Shown here: piece after piece, positions 1 to 8,924 of the stretch
Layout of the letters: each line of letters opens with the position of its first letter
Numbering within the stretch: position 1 is the first letter of the stretch
Source: Mycolicibacterium holsaticum DSM 44478 = JCM 12374
GTDB lineage: Bacteria > Actinomycetota > Actinomycetes > Mycobacteriales > Mycobacteriaceae
Length of the DNA: 64,000 nt
Direction: 5' to 3'
NCBI RefSeq assembly: GCF_019645835.1
Contig: NZ_CP080998.1
Location: forward strand, 3,720,001 to 3,784,000
Translations under genes and position numbers: made by a program
Notes under the pieces: model-generated
The model's database searches: none
Seen by the model: only the letters and a program-made list of their open reading frames with translations
Told to the model about the DNA's origin: nothing

Positions 1-24
1 TACGCCAAACTGACCCGCGCCTGA
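1..24 (+). CDS. 3' end of an upstream gene (partial)
   Basis: Frame 1 reads YAKLTRA and then TGA at 22-24. This looks like the tail of a gene entering from the left and running toward the TetR gene. Only seven codons are visible, so neither function nor reality can be judged. Positions 25-106 show no other signal. Confidence 0.35.
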   Translation, partial: YAKLTRA

Positions 25-106
25 GTACCTCGCTTCTCCGCCCAAAAGGGACAAAGGGGCGAGAAAGTCCCCGCCAAAGCGACGGTCTCGGCGCCGCAGG
101 GCGCGT

Positions 107-733
107 TCAGGCGTGCAGCCGCTGGTCGATGTAGGCGGTGACGACGTCGGTCAGGGCCCGCAACTCGCGACCGACGTCGATGGGTTCTGACACCGTCATC
201 TTGGCCACCATCGCACCCATCAGCGTGGTCCAGATCAGGTTGCCGACGGCGTCGGCGTGCTCGGCGTCCAGACCCTCGGCGACGTAACGCCCGAGCCGGG
301 TCAGTGTGGTGAACAGCTCGGCGAGATGACGCTGCTGCGCGCCGGTGCGGCCGGTGCGGGTTGCGATCAGGATCTCAAGGGCGGCAACCGATGTCGGGCT
401 CAAGAAGGCGTCGGCCACCGCGTTGATCACCAGTTCGGCGCGCTGACGGCCGAAGCGTTCGCCCAGCCGGGGTTCAAGCTCACCCAGACAGGCCTGCAGT
501 TGCGCGAAGCCTTCGTCGACGACGGCCATCAGCAATCCGTCGCGGTCGCCGAAGTGGTACTGGATCACCCCCCACGTCACGCCCGCGCGCTCGGTGATGT
601 GCTTGGCGCTCGCCGCGCCGAACCCCTCGTCGAGCACGCAGCGGACGGTCTCGTCGATGACCATCGCTCGGGTTCTGTCCGCACGTTCCTGCTTGCCGTT
701 CATGGGACGGCGCGGGGCGACGTTGCGGGTCAT
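107..733 (-). CDS. TetR-family transcriptional regulator
   Basis: A 208-residue protein with the usual TetR layout: a helix-turn-helix near residues 44-62 (ITERAGVTWGVIQYHFGDRD) and a helical C-terminal ligand domain. The open frame continues upstream into the next gene, so ATG 733 (MTRNVAPRR) was chosen; ATG 703 (MNGKQ) is an alternative that also keeps the whole DNA-binding domain. It lies 29 bp downstream of the DapB-like gene on the same strand and could be its local repressor. The ligand is unknown; TetR proteins usually repress neighbouring catabolic genes. Confidence 0.85.
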   Translation of the reverse strand: MTRNVAPRRPMNGKQERADRTRAMVIDETVRCVLDEGFGAASAKHITERAGVTWGVIQYHFGDRDGLLMAVVDEGFAQLQACLGELEPRLGERFGRQRAELVINAVADAFLSPTSVAALEILIATRTGRTGAQQRHLAELFTTLTRLGRYVAEGLDAEHADAVGNLIWTTLMGAMVAKMTVSEPIDVGRELRALTDVVTAYIDQRLHA

Positions 734-762
734 GGCCGAGCGCGACGGGTAGGCATCGACTG

Positions 763-1845
763 CTATTTCTTGAACCGCCCGGCAAAACCGCGCAGGGGTA
801 CGTCGGCGCTGGTGAGAATTCCCGGCGGCGCGTCGACGACCGACCGGATCGCGTGCAGGGCGGGCATACCGGTGACCGTCATACCGATCGACGCGAAGTT
901 CGACGGATCCGACAGGTCCACACCGGGTTTCGGGAAGATCATGTGCTTGTTGTAGATGCACGGATCGCCCTTGATCTGGGTGATATAGCAGCCCTGGATG
1001 TCCCAGTGCGGGTCGGTGTGCGGGGTCATCTGCCACTCCAGGTGGGTCTCGACGCGCGGCACGCCGTCCACCATGCCCTGGTACTTGATGTAGTTGCCAC
1101 CCAGCGATCCCTTCGGCAGCTGATACCACCCGAGGTCGACATCCTTTGTGCAGGCACCCAATTCGTAGGAGAACTTCACTTCGTCGAGTTCCAGGCCGAA
1201 GCAGTCGGCCATCATCAGCACGCTGTCAGCGAAGACGCGGGTGTACTTCTCGAGCATGCCCGGGATCTCCGGATCGTCGACGGGCCTGCCGTAGCCGACC
1301 TCGATCCAGGTGTCCTTGGAGTGATGGCAGGACACGTCGACGGATTCGACCGTGGTGACGTTCTCGATCTCGGCGACGTCGGCCGAACACACCACACCAA
1401 GGATCTGGTTCAGGCCGGGATTCATCCCGGTGCCGTAGAACGTCGAACCGCCCTTCTCACACGCCGCCGCCAACAGCTGCGACACCGGCTTGCCCGACGG
1501 GTGCGGGTGGTTGGTGTCGCGGTGCCAGCCGGTGATCCAGTCCGCGGTCGTGACGATGTTGATGCCCGCCTCGAGGACCTTGACGTACAGATCCTCGTCG
1601 GGGAACACCCCGTGGAAGGTCAGCACGTCGGGCTTGGCCGCCACGATTTCCTCCACGGTGCCGGTCGCCGTCACACCGACCGGATCGATACCGACGATCT
1701 CGCCGGCGTCGCGGCCGATCTTTTCTGCTGTGTAGCAATGCAATCCAACCAGCTGCAGATCGGGATACCCGCCGATCCGCTTGATCATCTCGGTGCCGAG
1801 GTTGCCGGTCGCTACTTGGAAGACACGGATGGGGCGTGCGCTCAT
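763..1845 (-). CDS. DapB-like NAD(P)-dependent dehydrogenase
   Basis: A 360-residue protein beginning MSARPIRVFQVATGNLGTEM, a Rossmann N-terminus of the dihydrodipicolinate-reductase-like superfamily. It is longer than true DapB (about 245 residues) and resembles the amine or diaminopentanoate dehydrogenase branch; FYGTGMNPGLNQILG is a recognisable family-type motif. ATG 1845 is used because the longer frame overlaps the Rieske gene antiparallel to no purpose. It sits 16 bp downstream of the Rieske oxygenase and upstream of TetR, consistent with a three-gene catabolic operon. The substrate cannot be read from sequence. Confidence 0.75.
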   Translation of the reverse strand: MSARPIRVFQVATGNLGTEMIKRIGGYPDLQLVGLHCYTAEKIGRDAGEIVGIDPVGVTATGTVEEIVAAKPDVLTFHGVFPDEDLYVKVLEAGINIVTTADWITGWHRDTNHPHPSGKPVSQLLAAACEKGGSTFYGTGMNPGLNQILGVVCSADVAEIENVTTVESVDVSCHHSKDTWIEVGYGRPVDDPEIPGMLEKYTRVFADSVLMMADCFGLELDEVKFSYELGACTKDVDLGWYQLPKGSLGGNYIKYQGMVDGVPRVETHLEWQMTPHTDPHWDIQGCYITQIKGDPCIYNKHMIFPKPGVDLSDPSNFASIGMTVTGMPALHAIRSVVDAPPGILTSADVPLRGFAGRFKK

Positions 1846-1861
1846 ACGGGGTCGACCTTTC

Positions 1862-2878
1862 TCAGGGTGTACGCGCGGCGGCCGTGCCGCCGGGCCCGTC
1901 GGGATAGAACTGGGTGGCCCACTTGCGGATCGCGGTGAAGCCCTCGTACTCAGAACCGGCCAGTGCGGGGGGATCCGAATAGCGTTGGTGCGACCAGATG
2001 TGAATGTCCTGGGTGAACTGTCGGACGACTTCCTCACCGAACTGTCGAGCCTTCGCCTCGGCGCGCGCGGGGTCCTTGACAGCGGTTCTGGGGCGGCCGA
2101 TGTAGACCATGAAGCGCACGTCGGAGGTGCGCTCGTCGACGGGGGTGACCGCCGAGATGGTCCGGTTGTCCACCATGCCCCAACTCTTGGTGACAGCGAT
2201 GCCCAACCCGCCGTTGATCGCCTCGACGCCGCTCTTGACGTCGTCGATCGACTGGCTTTCGTCCCCCTCGAAGGTGATGGTGAAGTCGACGAACGACACC
2301 GGCTGCGCAAAATCGTGGCGGGTGAACACCGGCACGATCGGCGTCTTGTGCACATACTTGAAATGCGCGAAGTCAACCCCGTTTTCGAGGACGTATTGCG
2401 GATGCAGTTCCAGCGATTCGCGAAACAGCGTCATCTGCGGGTAGTAATCATCCGCGCTGCTGTCGTCGGCGAAGCTCGCGAACACGTCGGGTGCCTCGAA
2501 ATACGGTGGTCGCTCGTCGATGTCGTGCCAGATGTAGATCGACTCGTTGCGCTCGGTGACTGGGTAGCTGCGGATGCGCCTGCCCCGGTTGGGGCGGCTC
2601 TCGTAAGGGATGCACACGTTGCGTCCCTCCTTGTTCCACTGCCAACCGTGGAACGGGCACTGGATGACCTCGCCCTCCACCTGGCCCCCGTAACCGAGGT
2701 GGGCGCCGAGATGCTCGCAGTAGGCGTCCATCACCACGGCCTCACCGGACGCGGTGCGCCAGCCGATCATCTCGCGGTCGAAGTACTTCATCCGCCGGAC
2801 CTCGCCCGGTGAAATCTCGGCCGACCATGCGACCTGAAACCATCCGGTGGGCTTCATCGACAACGGCGGCTTGGCCAT
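1862..2878 (-). CDS. Rieske [2Fe-2S] oxygenase, KshA/VanA-like
   Basis: A 338-residue terminal oxygenase. The Rieske cluster ligands are CEH and CPFH within CEHLGAHLGY...CPFHGW (about residues 50-75), and the mononuclear iron site is DFAHFKYVH near residue 160. The layout resembles ketosteroid 9-alpha-hydroxylase and vanillate demethylase oxygenases, which need a separate reductase; none is visible nearby. ATG 2878 has a good GAGAGGA ribosome site on the minus strand; longer in-frame starts would run through the promoter shared with the flavoprotein. It is first of a probable operon with the DapB-like and TetR genes. Confidence 0.85.
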   Translation of the reverse strand: MAKPPLSMKPTGWFQVAWSAEISPGEVRRMKYFDREMIGWRTASGEAVVMDAYCEHLGAHLGYGGQVEGEVIQCPFHGWQWNKEGRNVCIPYESRPNRGRRIRSYPVTERNESIYIWHDIDERPPYFEAPDVFASFADDSSADDYYPQMTLFRESLELHPQYVLENGVDFAHFKYVHKTPIVPVFTRHDFAQPVSFVDFTITFEGDESQSIDDVKSGVEAINGGLGIAVTKSWGMVDNRTISAVTPVDERTSDVRFMVYIGRPRTAVKDPARAEAKARQFGEEVVRQFTQDIHIWSHQRYSDPPALAGSEYEGFTAIRKWATQFYPDGPGGTAAARTP

Positions 2879-2985
2879 CGACGTCCTCTCTTCGACCCGG
2901 GCCGGACGGCAAAATGATAGAGCACTCAATGTTAAAAACGCCAGTGGTTGGCCCGCGCGACGACCAGGCCGGACACAATGATCGC

Positions 2986-3906
2986 GTGGCCAACCGCATA
3001 CAGACCCTGCTCGGCGTCGACTACCCCGTCGTCCAGGCACCGATGACCTACATCGCCCGCGCTGAACTCGCCGCGGCGGTCTCCGACGCCGGCGGGCTCG
3101 GCATGATCGAAACGCTCACCCCGCAGGGCCGCGCAGACCTGTTGCGGGTGCGTGAGCTCACCGACAAGCCGGTCGCGGCGAACCTGATGATCCAGGGCTG
3201 GAAAACCGACCCGTCCATCGTCGACACGCTGGCCGCGGCCGGAGTTCGGCACGTCTTCACCTCCGCGGGTGATCCGGGTCTGTTCACCGCCCGGTTGCAC
3301 GACGCCGGCATGACGGTCGTCCACGTCGTCGGATCGCTGAAGGGTGCGCTGAAGGCCGCCGACGCGGGCGTGGACGCGTTGGTGGTCGAGGGTGTCGAGG
3401 GCGGCGGGTTCAAGTCGCTGCTGGGCGCGTCGACGGTCGTGCTTCTGCCACTGGTCGCCGATCACGTCGAGTTGCCGATCATCGCGGCCGGCGGCATGTG
3501 CGATGCCCGGTCGGCCGCGGCCGCGTTGGTGTTGGGCGCCGAGGGGGTTCAGATGGGCACGCGGATGCTGGCCAGCCTGGAGTCCGCAGTGCACGCCAAT
3601 TTCAAGGACGCAATCGTGGCGGCCGACGACTCGGGCACGGTGCTTCTCGCCGTTCCCGGCAACCCGACGATGCGGGTGCTGCGCACCGGGTTGGCCGCCC
3701 GGGTGGCGGCCAACGATCCCGAAGCCGAACTCCTCGGCAAGATCACCCAGCTCTACTTCGACGGTGACATGGACGCCAGCGTCGCCAATACCGGGCAGGT
3801 TTCGTCGCGCATCGCCGACGTGCTACCGGTGTCCGAGATCGTGCAACGGACATGGAAGGAAATCCAGACGGCGCTGGCCGGGGCGCACTCCCGGACGGGT
3901 GCGTGA
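2986..3906 (+). CDS. Nitronate monooxygenase / NAD(P)H-dependent flavin oxidoreductase
   Basis: A 306-residue TIM-barrel flavoprotein of the 2-nitropropane dioxygenase family: QAPMTYIARAELAAAVSDAGG at the N-terminus, EGVEGGGFK, and the FMN-phosphate region IAAGGMCDARS followed by GAEGVQMGTRML. GTG 2986 (VANRIQTLLG) fits the family start; the open frame continues upstream only through the divergent promoter. A CACAAT hexamer ends 7 bp before the GTG, so a leaderless message is possible. Many members act on nitronates or as enoyl reductases; the true substrate is unknown. Divergent from the Rieske gene by 107 bp. Confidence 0.85.
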   Translation: MANRIQTLLGVDYPVVQAPMTYIARAELAAAVSDAGGLGMIETLTPQGRADLLRVRELTDKPVAANLMIQGWKTDPSIVDTLAAAGVRHVFTSAGDPGLFTARLHDAGMTVVHVVGSLKGALKAADAGVDALVVEGVEGGGFKSLLGASTVVLLPLVADHVELPIIAAGGMCDARSAAAALVLGAEGVQMGTRMLASLESAVHANFKDAIVAADDSGTVLLAVPGNPTMRVLRTGLAARVAANDPEAELLGKITQLYFDGDMDASVANTGQVSSRIADVLPVSEIVQRTWKEIQTALAGAHSRTGA

Positions 3907-3919
3907 CGACGCCGGGGTA

Positions 3920-5353
3920 CTAGGCGACTTCCTCCAGCGTGCGCACGGTGCGTGCGGCCTGCGGGCAAACCGCCCGTGCGGTCCGCGGGCCTCGGGCGCG
4001 CTGACGCAGCGTGATCAGCGTGCCAGACCGCACGACGCCGAGCGGTCCGGGCCCGGCGAAGCGTGCGATACCGCTTGCCCGCACCGCGAACGCGGCCTTG
4101 GCCTGGCGGTATCCGAGGCGGATACCTGCGGCGACGATGATCAGCAGGCCCGCGACACCCGGCAGCGCAAGCGCGGCCAGCGCGGTCAACGAAGCGGGCA
4201 CCAGCACTGCGCTGACGACGTGGTCCAGGAACGACTTCGCGGCCGGTGAGTTGACAGTTTCGGGAGCTGACGCCACCGTCCCGGAAACCGACAGCGGCTG
4301 GTTCAGTCCGTTGCTGACGATGGTTCCGAGCCCGGCGCGGGGCGTCTTCGCGCCGAACAACGACGCACCGGCGGGCGCGACGTACAGCGCCGGCGACACT
4401 TGCGGGCCGAAAAGCGGGGCCGCTGTGCTGGGCGCCGGCGTGGGGCGCTCCGAAGGAACCACTCCGGGGAACACCGGCAGCGTGGTCGGCGGCATGGTGA
4501 CCATCAGCGCGTACAAGTTCGACGGGACGTACACGATCGGGACGATCGCACCGGCAACCGTGGTGAGCATGTACTGCATCGAGGTGATGACGTCGGTGAT
4601 CGGGGTCTTCGAGGTCGGCAGCGCCGCTAGGGTGCGCGGCACTGTCTCCATCACCTGCACCACCGTGGTGAACGCATTGGTGATCGGCTCGATGGCCTTC
4701 AGGAACTGGGCGGAGTAGTAAGGCGAGAACCTGTCCTGCATGCCCTGCCCCGGTGTGGGCGTGCGGGTCAGCGCCGACTGCACGGCGTCGCGCCAACTCG
4801 ACGCCGTCGACGACGATGCGGTGGGCGTGGTCGAGGCGGCAGCCGGGGTAGTGGTCGCCGGCGTGGTGACGGCCAGGTCATCAGCGGGGGCGGTGTCCGC
4901 CGCGGACTCCTCTTCCTCCTCGGCCGCGACGTCCTCCGGGTCCGGGGTCAGGGCGGCCGAGTCATCGTCGTCGGCGTCGACGTCCGCCGCGCCGGTGAGG
5001 CCGTTGAAGAACGACGTGATTCGCTGCCTGGCCTGTCCAAAGGGACGAGTGACGTCCGAATCGTCGTCAACGCCGGCTTGCACCGTCGCCGCGCCCGTCG
5101 TGCCCTTCGTTGAACTGGTGTCCGCGTCGTCGGACAGCCCGCCCGCCGACGCGGAACTCTGGCTGGTACTAGCCGTACCTTGACCGGAAGTCGACGAACC
5201 GCCCGAGTCGGTGTCCGCCGCGGCGACCGCGCCGGCACTGCCGATGAACAGGCCTAATGCGAGCGTGCACACGCCCGCTGAGATGCGCAAAACTGACGTA
5301 GGGATGATCGCCTCCGTCCAGCAAGCCCCCGCCCGCGAATAGTCGGTCGCCAT
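3920..5353 (-). CDS. Exported protein with acidic Ser/Thr-rich linker
   Basis: A 477-residue protein with a signal peptide (about residues 18-46, LRISAGVCTLALGLFIGSAG then AVAAAD), an Asp/Glu/Ser/Thr/Ala-rich disordered stretch (about 47-190), and a C-terminal part with hydrophobic helices (FLDHVVSAVLVPASLTALAA...) and a basic Arg-rich end. The open frame extends far upstream, antisense to the next gene, so ATG 5353 was chosen, although no ribosome site precedes it; a start nearer the GGAGG at about 5308-5312 is possible. Domain style matches the exported protein at 18830-21097. No function recognised. Confidence 0.6.
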   Translation of the reverse strand: MATDYSRAGACWTEAIIPTSVLRISAGVCTLALGLFIGSAGAVAAADTDSGGSSTSGQGTASTSQSSASAGGLSDDADTSSTKGTTGAATVQAGVDDDSDVTRPFGQARQRITSFFNGLTGAADVDADDDDSAALTPDPEDVAAEEEEESAADTAPADDLAVTTPATTTPAAASTTPTASSSTASSWRDAVQSALTRTPTPGQGMQDRFSPYYSAQFLKAIEPITNAFTTVVQVMETVPRTLAALPTSKTPITDVITSMQYMLTTVAGAIVPIVYVPSNLYALMVTMPPTTLPVFPGVVPSERPTPAPSTAAPLFGPQVSPALYVAPAGASLFGAKTPRAGLGTIVSNGLNQPLSVSGTVASAPETVNSPAAKSFLDHVVSAVLVPASLTALAALALPGVAGLLIIVAAGIRLGYRQAKAAFAVRASGIARFAGPGPLGVVRSGTLITLRQRARGPRTARAVCPQAARTVRTLEEVA

Positions 5354-5542
5354 TGTCGCACAGAGTGACGGGCAACTGCACCAATCCGCTGCGAATCCGC
5401 CCGTCGACGCGCCGCTGCTCGGAGGCACGATTCGACCCGTCCGCCACTTCTGCATCAGGGACTCAGATCCGTCCCAGGCACAGCCCGGTGCAGAAATGCT
5501 CGACGCCGACACTTGTTCTGAGCCGTCGCGCGACGCAACGAT

Positions 5543-6766
5543 GTGACCGTGCCGCGAACACAGCGCGTGCTGGTTTTGGGAGCCGGATTCGCCGGTTTGT
5601 GGGCGGCGCTGGGAGCCGCGCGGCGCCTCGACGAACTCGAGGTGCCCGACGGTGCCGTCGACGTCACCGTCGTCAGCACGCAGCCGTTTCACGACATTCG
5701 GGTCCGCAACTACGAGGCCGATCTGAGCCCGTGCCGGATTCCGCTGCAGCCCCTCCTCGCGACGGCCGGCGTCGGCCATATTGCGGCAGAGGTGACCGGC
5801 ATTGACGCCTCGTCGGCGACCGTGCGCACGGCCGACGGCGCAACGCTCGGCTACGACCGCCTCGTGCTGGCGCTGGGCAGCAGGGTGGTCAAACCGGACC
5901 TGCCCGGGCTGAGTGAATTCGGTTTCGACGTCGACACATACGACGGCGCGACGAAACTTCACACCCACCTGCAGGATCTGGCCCGACATGCACCCGGTCC
6001 CGCGACCGCCACGGCGGTGGTCGTCGGCGCCGGCCTCACCGGCATCGAGATCGCCAGCGAGTTGCCGTCCATGCTGACCGATGTACTCGGCCCGTCGGTC
6101 ACGCCCCGGGTGTTCCTCGTCGACCGCAACCCGCGTGTCGGCTCCGACATGGGCGAGTCGGCTCGGCCGGTCATCGAGGACGCCTTGGCGCGCAACGGCG
6201 TCGAGGCCTTCACCGGTGTCGGCGTCAACGCCGTCGACGGAAACGGCGTGACGCTGTCGTCGGGCGAGGTGGTGCATGCGGCCACCGTGGTGTGGTGCGC
6301 CGGGATGCGCGCGAATCCGTTGACCGCGCACCTCGGTGTGCCCCGTGACAGCCTGGGCCGGCTGCCCGTCGACGATTATCTACGCGTCCAAGGTGTTGCC
6401 GGAGTGTTCGCCGCCGGGGATGTGGCCGCGGCCAGGATGGACGACGAACACGTCTCGGTGATGTCGTGTCAGCACGGCAGGCCGATGGGCCGCTACGCCG
6501 GCTACAACGTCATCGGTGACCTGCTGGGCGCTCCCCTACTGGCGCTGCGAATCCCTTGGTATGTCACGGTTCTCGACCTCGGTCGCGCCGGAGCGGTCTA
6601 CACCGAAGGCTGGGAGCGTCGGGTCGTCAGCACCGGCGCAGAGGCCAAGGCCACCAAGAAGACGATCAACCGCGAGCGCATCTATCCCCCGCTCACCGGT
6701 GACCGTGCCGCCCTGCTCGCCGCGGCGGCCCCGCAGATACAGGCCGCGCCGGCATACGGGCATTAG
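5543..6766 (+). CDS. FAD-dependent pyridine nucleotide oxidoreductase (NDH-2/FSP1-like)
   Basis: A 407-residue two-dinucleotide-fold flavoprotein. The FAD-binding GAGFAGL is at residues 13-19, the NAD(P)H site is AVVVGAGLTGIEIASEL near residue 155, and the second FAD contact is GVFAAGDVAAA near residue 290. No redox CxxxxC is present, as in type II NADH dehydrogenases. GTG 5543 was taken; GTG 5549 is equally possible. The C-terminus lacks an obvious amphipathic membrane helix. Its stop overlaps the convergent YdeI-like gene by 4 bp. The electron acceptor is unknown. Confidence 0.8.
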   Translation: MTVPRTQRVLVLGAGFAGLWAALGAARRLDELEVPDGAVDVTVVSTQPFHDIRVRNYEADLSPCRIPLQPLLATAGVGHIAAEVTGIDASSATVRTADGATLGYDRLVLALGSRVVKPDLPGLSEFGFDVDTYDGATKLHTHLQDLARHAPGPATATAVVVGAGLTGIEIASELPSMLTDVLGPSVTPRVFLVDRNPRVGSDMGESARPVIEDALARNGVEAFTGVGVNAVDGNGVTLSSGEVVHAATVVWCAGMRANPLTAHLGVPRDSLGRLPVDDYLRVQGVAGVFAAGDVAAARMDDEHVSVMSCQHGRPMGRYAGYNVIGDLLGAPLLALRIPWYVTVLDLGRAGAVYTEGWERRVVSTGAEAKATKKTINRERIYPPLTGDRAALLAAAAPQIQAAPAYGH

Positions 6767-7032
6767 GGCTTGCCGTTGCGCTCGCGGTGTTTGCATCCCG
6801 GCCAGCAGCACGGCCGGCGCATGCCCTCTTCCAGTTCTTCCTGGGTGCGCCGGATGCGCCGTTCGCGAGTTGCCGCTTGCTTGGCATCCTCGACCCAGCA
6901 GATGAACTCGTTGCGCGCCAGCGGCGTGATGTCCTTCCACGCGGTCAGCGCCGTGTCGTTGGCGATCAACGCCGTCCGTAGATCCGCGGGCAGCTTGTGC
7001 ACGACCCCGCCGGGTACTCGCTGATTACTCAC
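6763..7032 (-). CDS. YdeI/OmpD-associated small protein
   Basis: An 89-residue protein: [20 protein letters not shown], then [40 protein letters not shown] and a Cys/His-rich tail [10 protein letters not shown]. This is the small C-terminal module of the YdeI/OmdA family, whose biochemical role is not established. GTG 7032 gives the compact module; the longer frame overlaps RNase HI antisense. The CCxxxCxH tail could bind a metal (inference). Tail-to-tail with the flavoprotein gene and divergent from rnhA. Confidence 0.7.
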   Translation of the reverse strand: MSNQRVPGGVVHKLPADLRTALIANDTALTAWKDITPLARNEFICWVEDAKQAATRERRIRRTQEELEEGMRRPCCWPGCKHRERNGKP

Positions 7033-7149
7033 AGCGGCCACGATACGTCTGCGGTTGTGACGGCGAAATCGAAGATGCGCCGGCGTCACCTGCCCAGGTT
7101 CACTTCCGGCGAGATGTGTGTCGCGGCGCCAATTGCTCAGCGCGGTGCC

Positions 7150-7155
7150 TATTCT
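7150..7155 (+). promoter_or_regulatory. -10 element for leaderless rnhA
   Basis: TATTCT fits the mycobacterial TANNNT -10 pattern and ends 7 bp before ATG 7162, so transcription would start on the A of the start codon. Confidence 0.5.
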
Positions 7156-7161
7156 CGGCGC

Positions 7162-7623
7162 ATGGAGGATGTTGTGGTCATCCACACCGACGGTGGCTGT
7201 CGGCCCAACCCCGGTCCCGGCGGCTGGGGCGCGGTGCTGCGGCACCGCCGACACGTGCGCGAGATGTACGGCGGCGAAACGAGCCTCACCAGTAACAACC
7301 GAATGGAGCTGACGGCGCCGATCATGGCGTTGGAGGCGCTCACCCGACCGGTGGTGGTGCATCTGCACACCGACAGCACCTATGTCCGAAACGGCATCAC
7401 GAAGTGGGTTCTCGGCTGGGAGCGCAACGGGTGGCGGACAGCGGCCAAGCAGCCGGTCAAGAACGTCGACCTGTGGCAGCGGTTGCAGGCGGCGTGTGCG
7501 CGGCACCGCGTCGAGTGGTTCTGGGTGAAGGGGCACGCGGGTGTCGCCGACAACGAACTGGCCGACGAACTGGCCACCCGCGGGCTGCACGAAGCACTCG
7601 CGGCGCCACTGGGCACCGGCTGA
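7162..7623 (+). CDS. rnhA: Ribonuclease HI
   Basis: A 153-residue single-domain RNase H, which cuts the RNA strand of RNA-DNA hybrids. The catalytic carboxylates are visible: [16 protein letters not shown] (first Asp), [13 protein letters not shown] (Glu), [14 protein letters not shown] (second Asp) and [16 protein letters not shown] (His loop and last Asp). Length matches stand-alone bacterial RNase HI. ATG 7162 was chosen over the longer open frame because the family begins a few residues before the first Asp and a -10 hexamer sits immediately upstream. It is followed 38 bp later by the GH6 gene. Confidence 0.95.
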   Translation: MEDVVVIHTDGGCRPNPGPGGWGAVLRHRRHVREMYGGETSLTSNNRMELTAPIMALEALTRPVVVHLHTDSTYVRNGITKWVLGWERNGWRTAAKQPVKNVDLWQRLQAACARHRVEWFWVKGHAGVADNELADELATRGLHEALAAPLGTG

Positions 7624-7648
7624 TTGGCGCTTTGTCGCGCCGAGGCTC

Positions 7649-7654
7649 TATTTT
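7649..7654 (+). promoter_or_regulatory. -10 element for leaderless GH6 gene
   Basis: TATTTT (TANNNT pattern) ends 7 bp before GTG 7661, placing the predicted transcription start on the start codon. Confidence 0.5.
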
Positions 7655-7660
7655 CTCGGG

Positions 7661-8662
7661 GTGAAGTCCTCAGCTGTCTCCGCAGTCGTCCGCTGGACCG
7701 TCCCCTTCCTCTCAGTTACCGCGATTGCCGGCATGGCTCTGGTCGCCGACCCGGTGAAGGTGGAGCCCGCCCCGCACGTCCGACTCGCCGCAGAGGCCAA
7801 CCCGTTGGCCGGCATGCCGTTCTACGTCAACCCGCAATCGAAGGCCAGGGTCGCCGCGGACGGGGCCAACCCACCGAGCCCCGAGCTGAACGCCATCGCG
7901 GATACGCCGACCGCGTACTGGATGGACCACTTATCGACACCCGCGGTGGACGCGAAGTACATCGCCGCGGCGCAGGCGGCCGGCGCCATGCCGATCCTGG
8001 CGCTGTACGGAATTCCCAATCGCGACTGCGGCAGCTTCGCCGCCGGCGGGTTCGGGTCGGCCGGCGCCTATCGCGGATGGATCGACGGCGTCGCAGCCGC
8101 CATCGGCTCGGGCCCGGCGGCTGTCATCCTCGAACCCGACGCGCTCGCCATGGCCGACTGTCTGTCGGCAGACCAGCGTCAGGAACGCGTCGACCTGATG
8201 CGCTACGCGATCGACACGCTGACCCGTAATCCGGCCACGGCCGTGTACGTGGATGCCGGCCACCCGCGCTGGGTGAGTGTGGAGAACATGGCCGCCCGCC
8301 TCAACGAGGTGGGGGTGGCCAAGGCGCGCGGCTTCAGCCTCAACACCGCGAATTTCTTCACCACCGAGGAGTCGATCGGATACGGCGCGGCGATTTCCGG
8401 GCTCACCAACGGCGCCCACTTCGTCATCGACACGTCGCGCAACGGCGCCGGACCGACCGACGAGGAGTTGTACTGGTGCAACCCGCAGGGCCGGGCGCTC
8501 GGTGCGCGGCCGACGACCCAGACCGGCAACCCACAGGTCGACGCTTACCTGTGGGTCAAGCGTCCCGGTGAATCCGACGGGGCGTGCCGCAACGGCGCAC
8601 CGCCCGCGGGACGTTTCGTGAACCAGTACGCCATCGATTTGGCCCGCAACGCCGGCTGGTAG
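7661..8662 (+). CDS. Secreted glycoside hydrolase family 6 cellulase-like enzyme
   Basis: A 333-residue protein with an N-terminal signal segment (VVRWTVPFLSVTAIAGMALV, about residues 9-28) and a GH6 catalytic core. Family landmarks are GIPNRDCGSFAAGG, ILEPDALAMADC (proton-donor Asp), AVYVDAGHPRWV, LNTANFF and HFVIDTSRNGAG, followed by an Asp/Glu and Trp-rich end (DAYLWVKRPGESDG). It hydrolyses beta-1,4-glucan and resembles the catalytic-domain-only CelA1-type enzyme of mycobacteria; no cellulose-binding module is present. GTG 7661 begins the signal peptide. A hairpin terminator follows. The natural target (plant debris or self-made cellulose in biofilm) is inference. Confidence 0.9.
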   Translation: MKSSAVSAVVRWTVPFLSVTAIAGMALVADPVKVEPAPHVRLAAEANPLAGMPFYVNPQSKARVAADGANPPSPELNAIADTPTAYWMDHLSTPAVDAKYIAAAQAAGAMPILALYGIPNRDCGSFAAGGFGSAGAYRGWIDGVAAAIGSGPAAVILEPDALAMADCLSADQRQERVDLMRYAIDTLTRNPATAVYVDAGHPRWVSVENMAARLNEVGVAKARGFSLNTANFFTTEESIGYGAAISGLTNGAHFVIDTSRNGAGPTDEELYWCNPQGRALGARPTTQTGNPQVDAYLWVKRPGESDGACRNGAPPAGRFVNQYAIDLARNAGW

Positions 8663-8673
8663 GAGCGTTTTGG

Positions 8674-8692
8674 GCGGGTGCGATGCACCCGC
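8674..8692 (+). terminator. Hairpin after the GH6 gene
   Basis: GCGGGTGC, 3-nt loop GAT, GCACCCGC: a perfect 8-bp stem 11 bp after the GH6 stop. No strong U-tract follows, as is usual for mycobacterial intrinsic terminators. Confidence 0.6.
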
Positions 8693-8747
8693 GCGTTGTC
8701 ACCGGTTGTCGGTCGTCGGTGCATAACAAGTCGGTGAGGTCGAAGTA

Positions 8748-8843
8748 ATGTCCGCCACCGCAGTGGATTACGTCGATATCTCGAATCTGGCCAACTTCAG
8801 GCGGACGCTAACCGCCGATCGCGCGACTACAGCTGGCCAATAA
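8748..8843 (+). CDS. Possible 31-residue small protein
   Basis: ATG 8748 opens a 31-codon frame (MSATAVDYVDISNLANFR...) ending in TAA at 8841-8843, with GTGAGG about 9 bp upstream as a possible ribosome site. It lies alone between the cellulase terminator and the SOS-regulated gene. It may be a real small gene, the relic of a longer one, or chance; nothing in the peptide is recognised. Confidence 0.3.
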   Translation: MSATAVDYVDISNLANFRRTLTADRATTAGQ

Positions 8844-8905
8844 CGTGCACCCCCTTTTGGCGGTCACGCCTGAAGGAACCGCGACCGGGCCGGATTTGTC
8901 GGACG

Positions 8906-8921
8906 TCGAATGTATGTTCGA
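8906..8921 (+). promoter_or_regulatory. LexA/SOS box
   Basis: TCGAATGTATGTTCGA fits the mycobacterial SOS box TCGAAC-N4-GTTCGA with one substitution in the left arm. It ends 3 bp before ATG 8925 and contains the overlapping TATGTT -10 hexamer (8913-8918), so bound LexA would block RNA polymerase directly. Confidence 0.85.
8913..8918 (+). promoter_or_regulatory. -10 element inside the SOS box
   Basis: TATGTT fits TANNNT and ends 7 bp before ATG 8925, predicting a leaderless transcript whose promoter is buried in the LexA site. Confidence 0.5.
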
Positions 8922-8924
8922 ACT

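Noticed and set aside
3920..6331. 803-codon reading for the exported protein
   Set aside because: The N-terminal 300 codons are antisense to the FAD oxidoreductase; the signal peptide starts near 5353.
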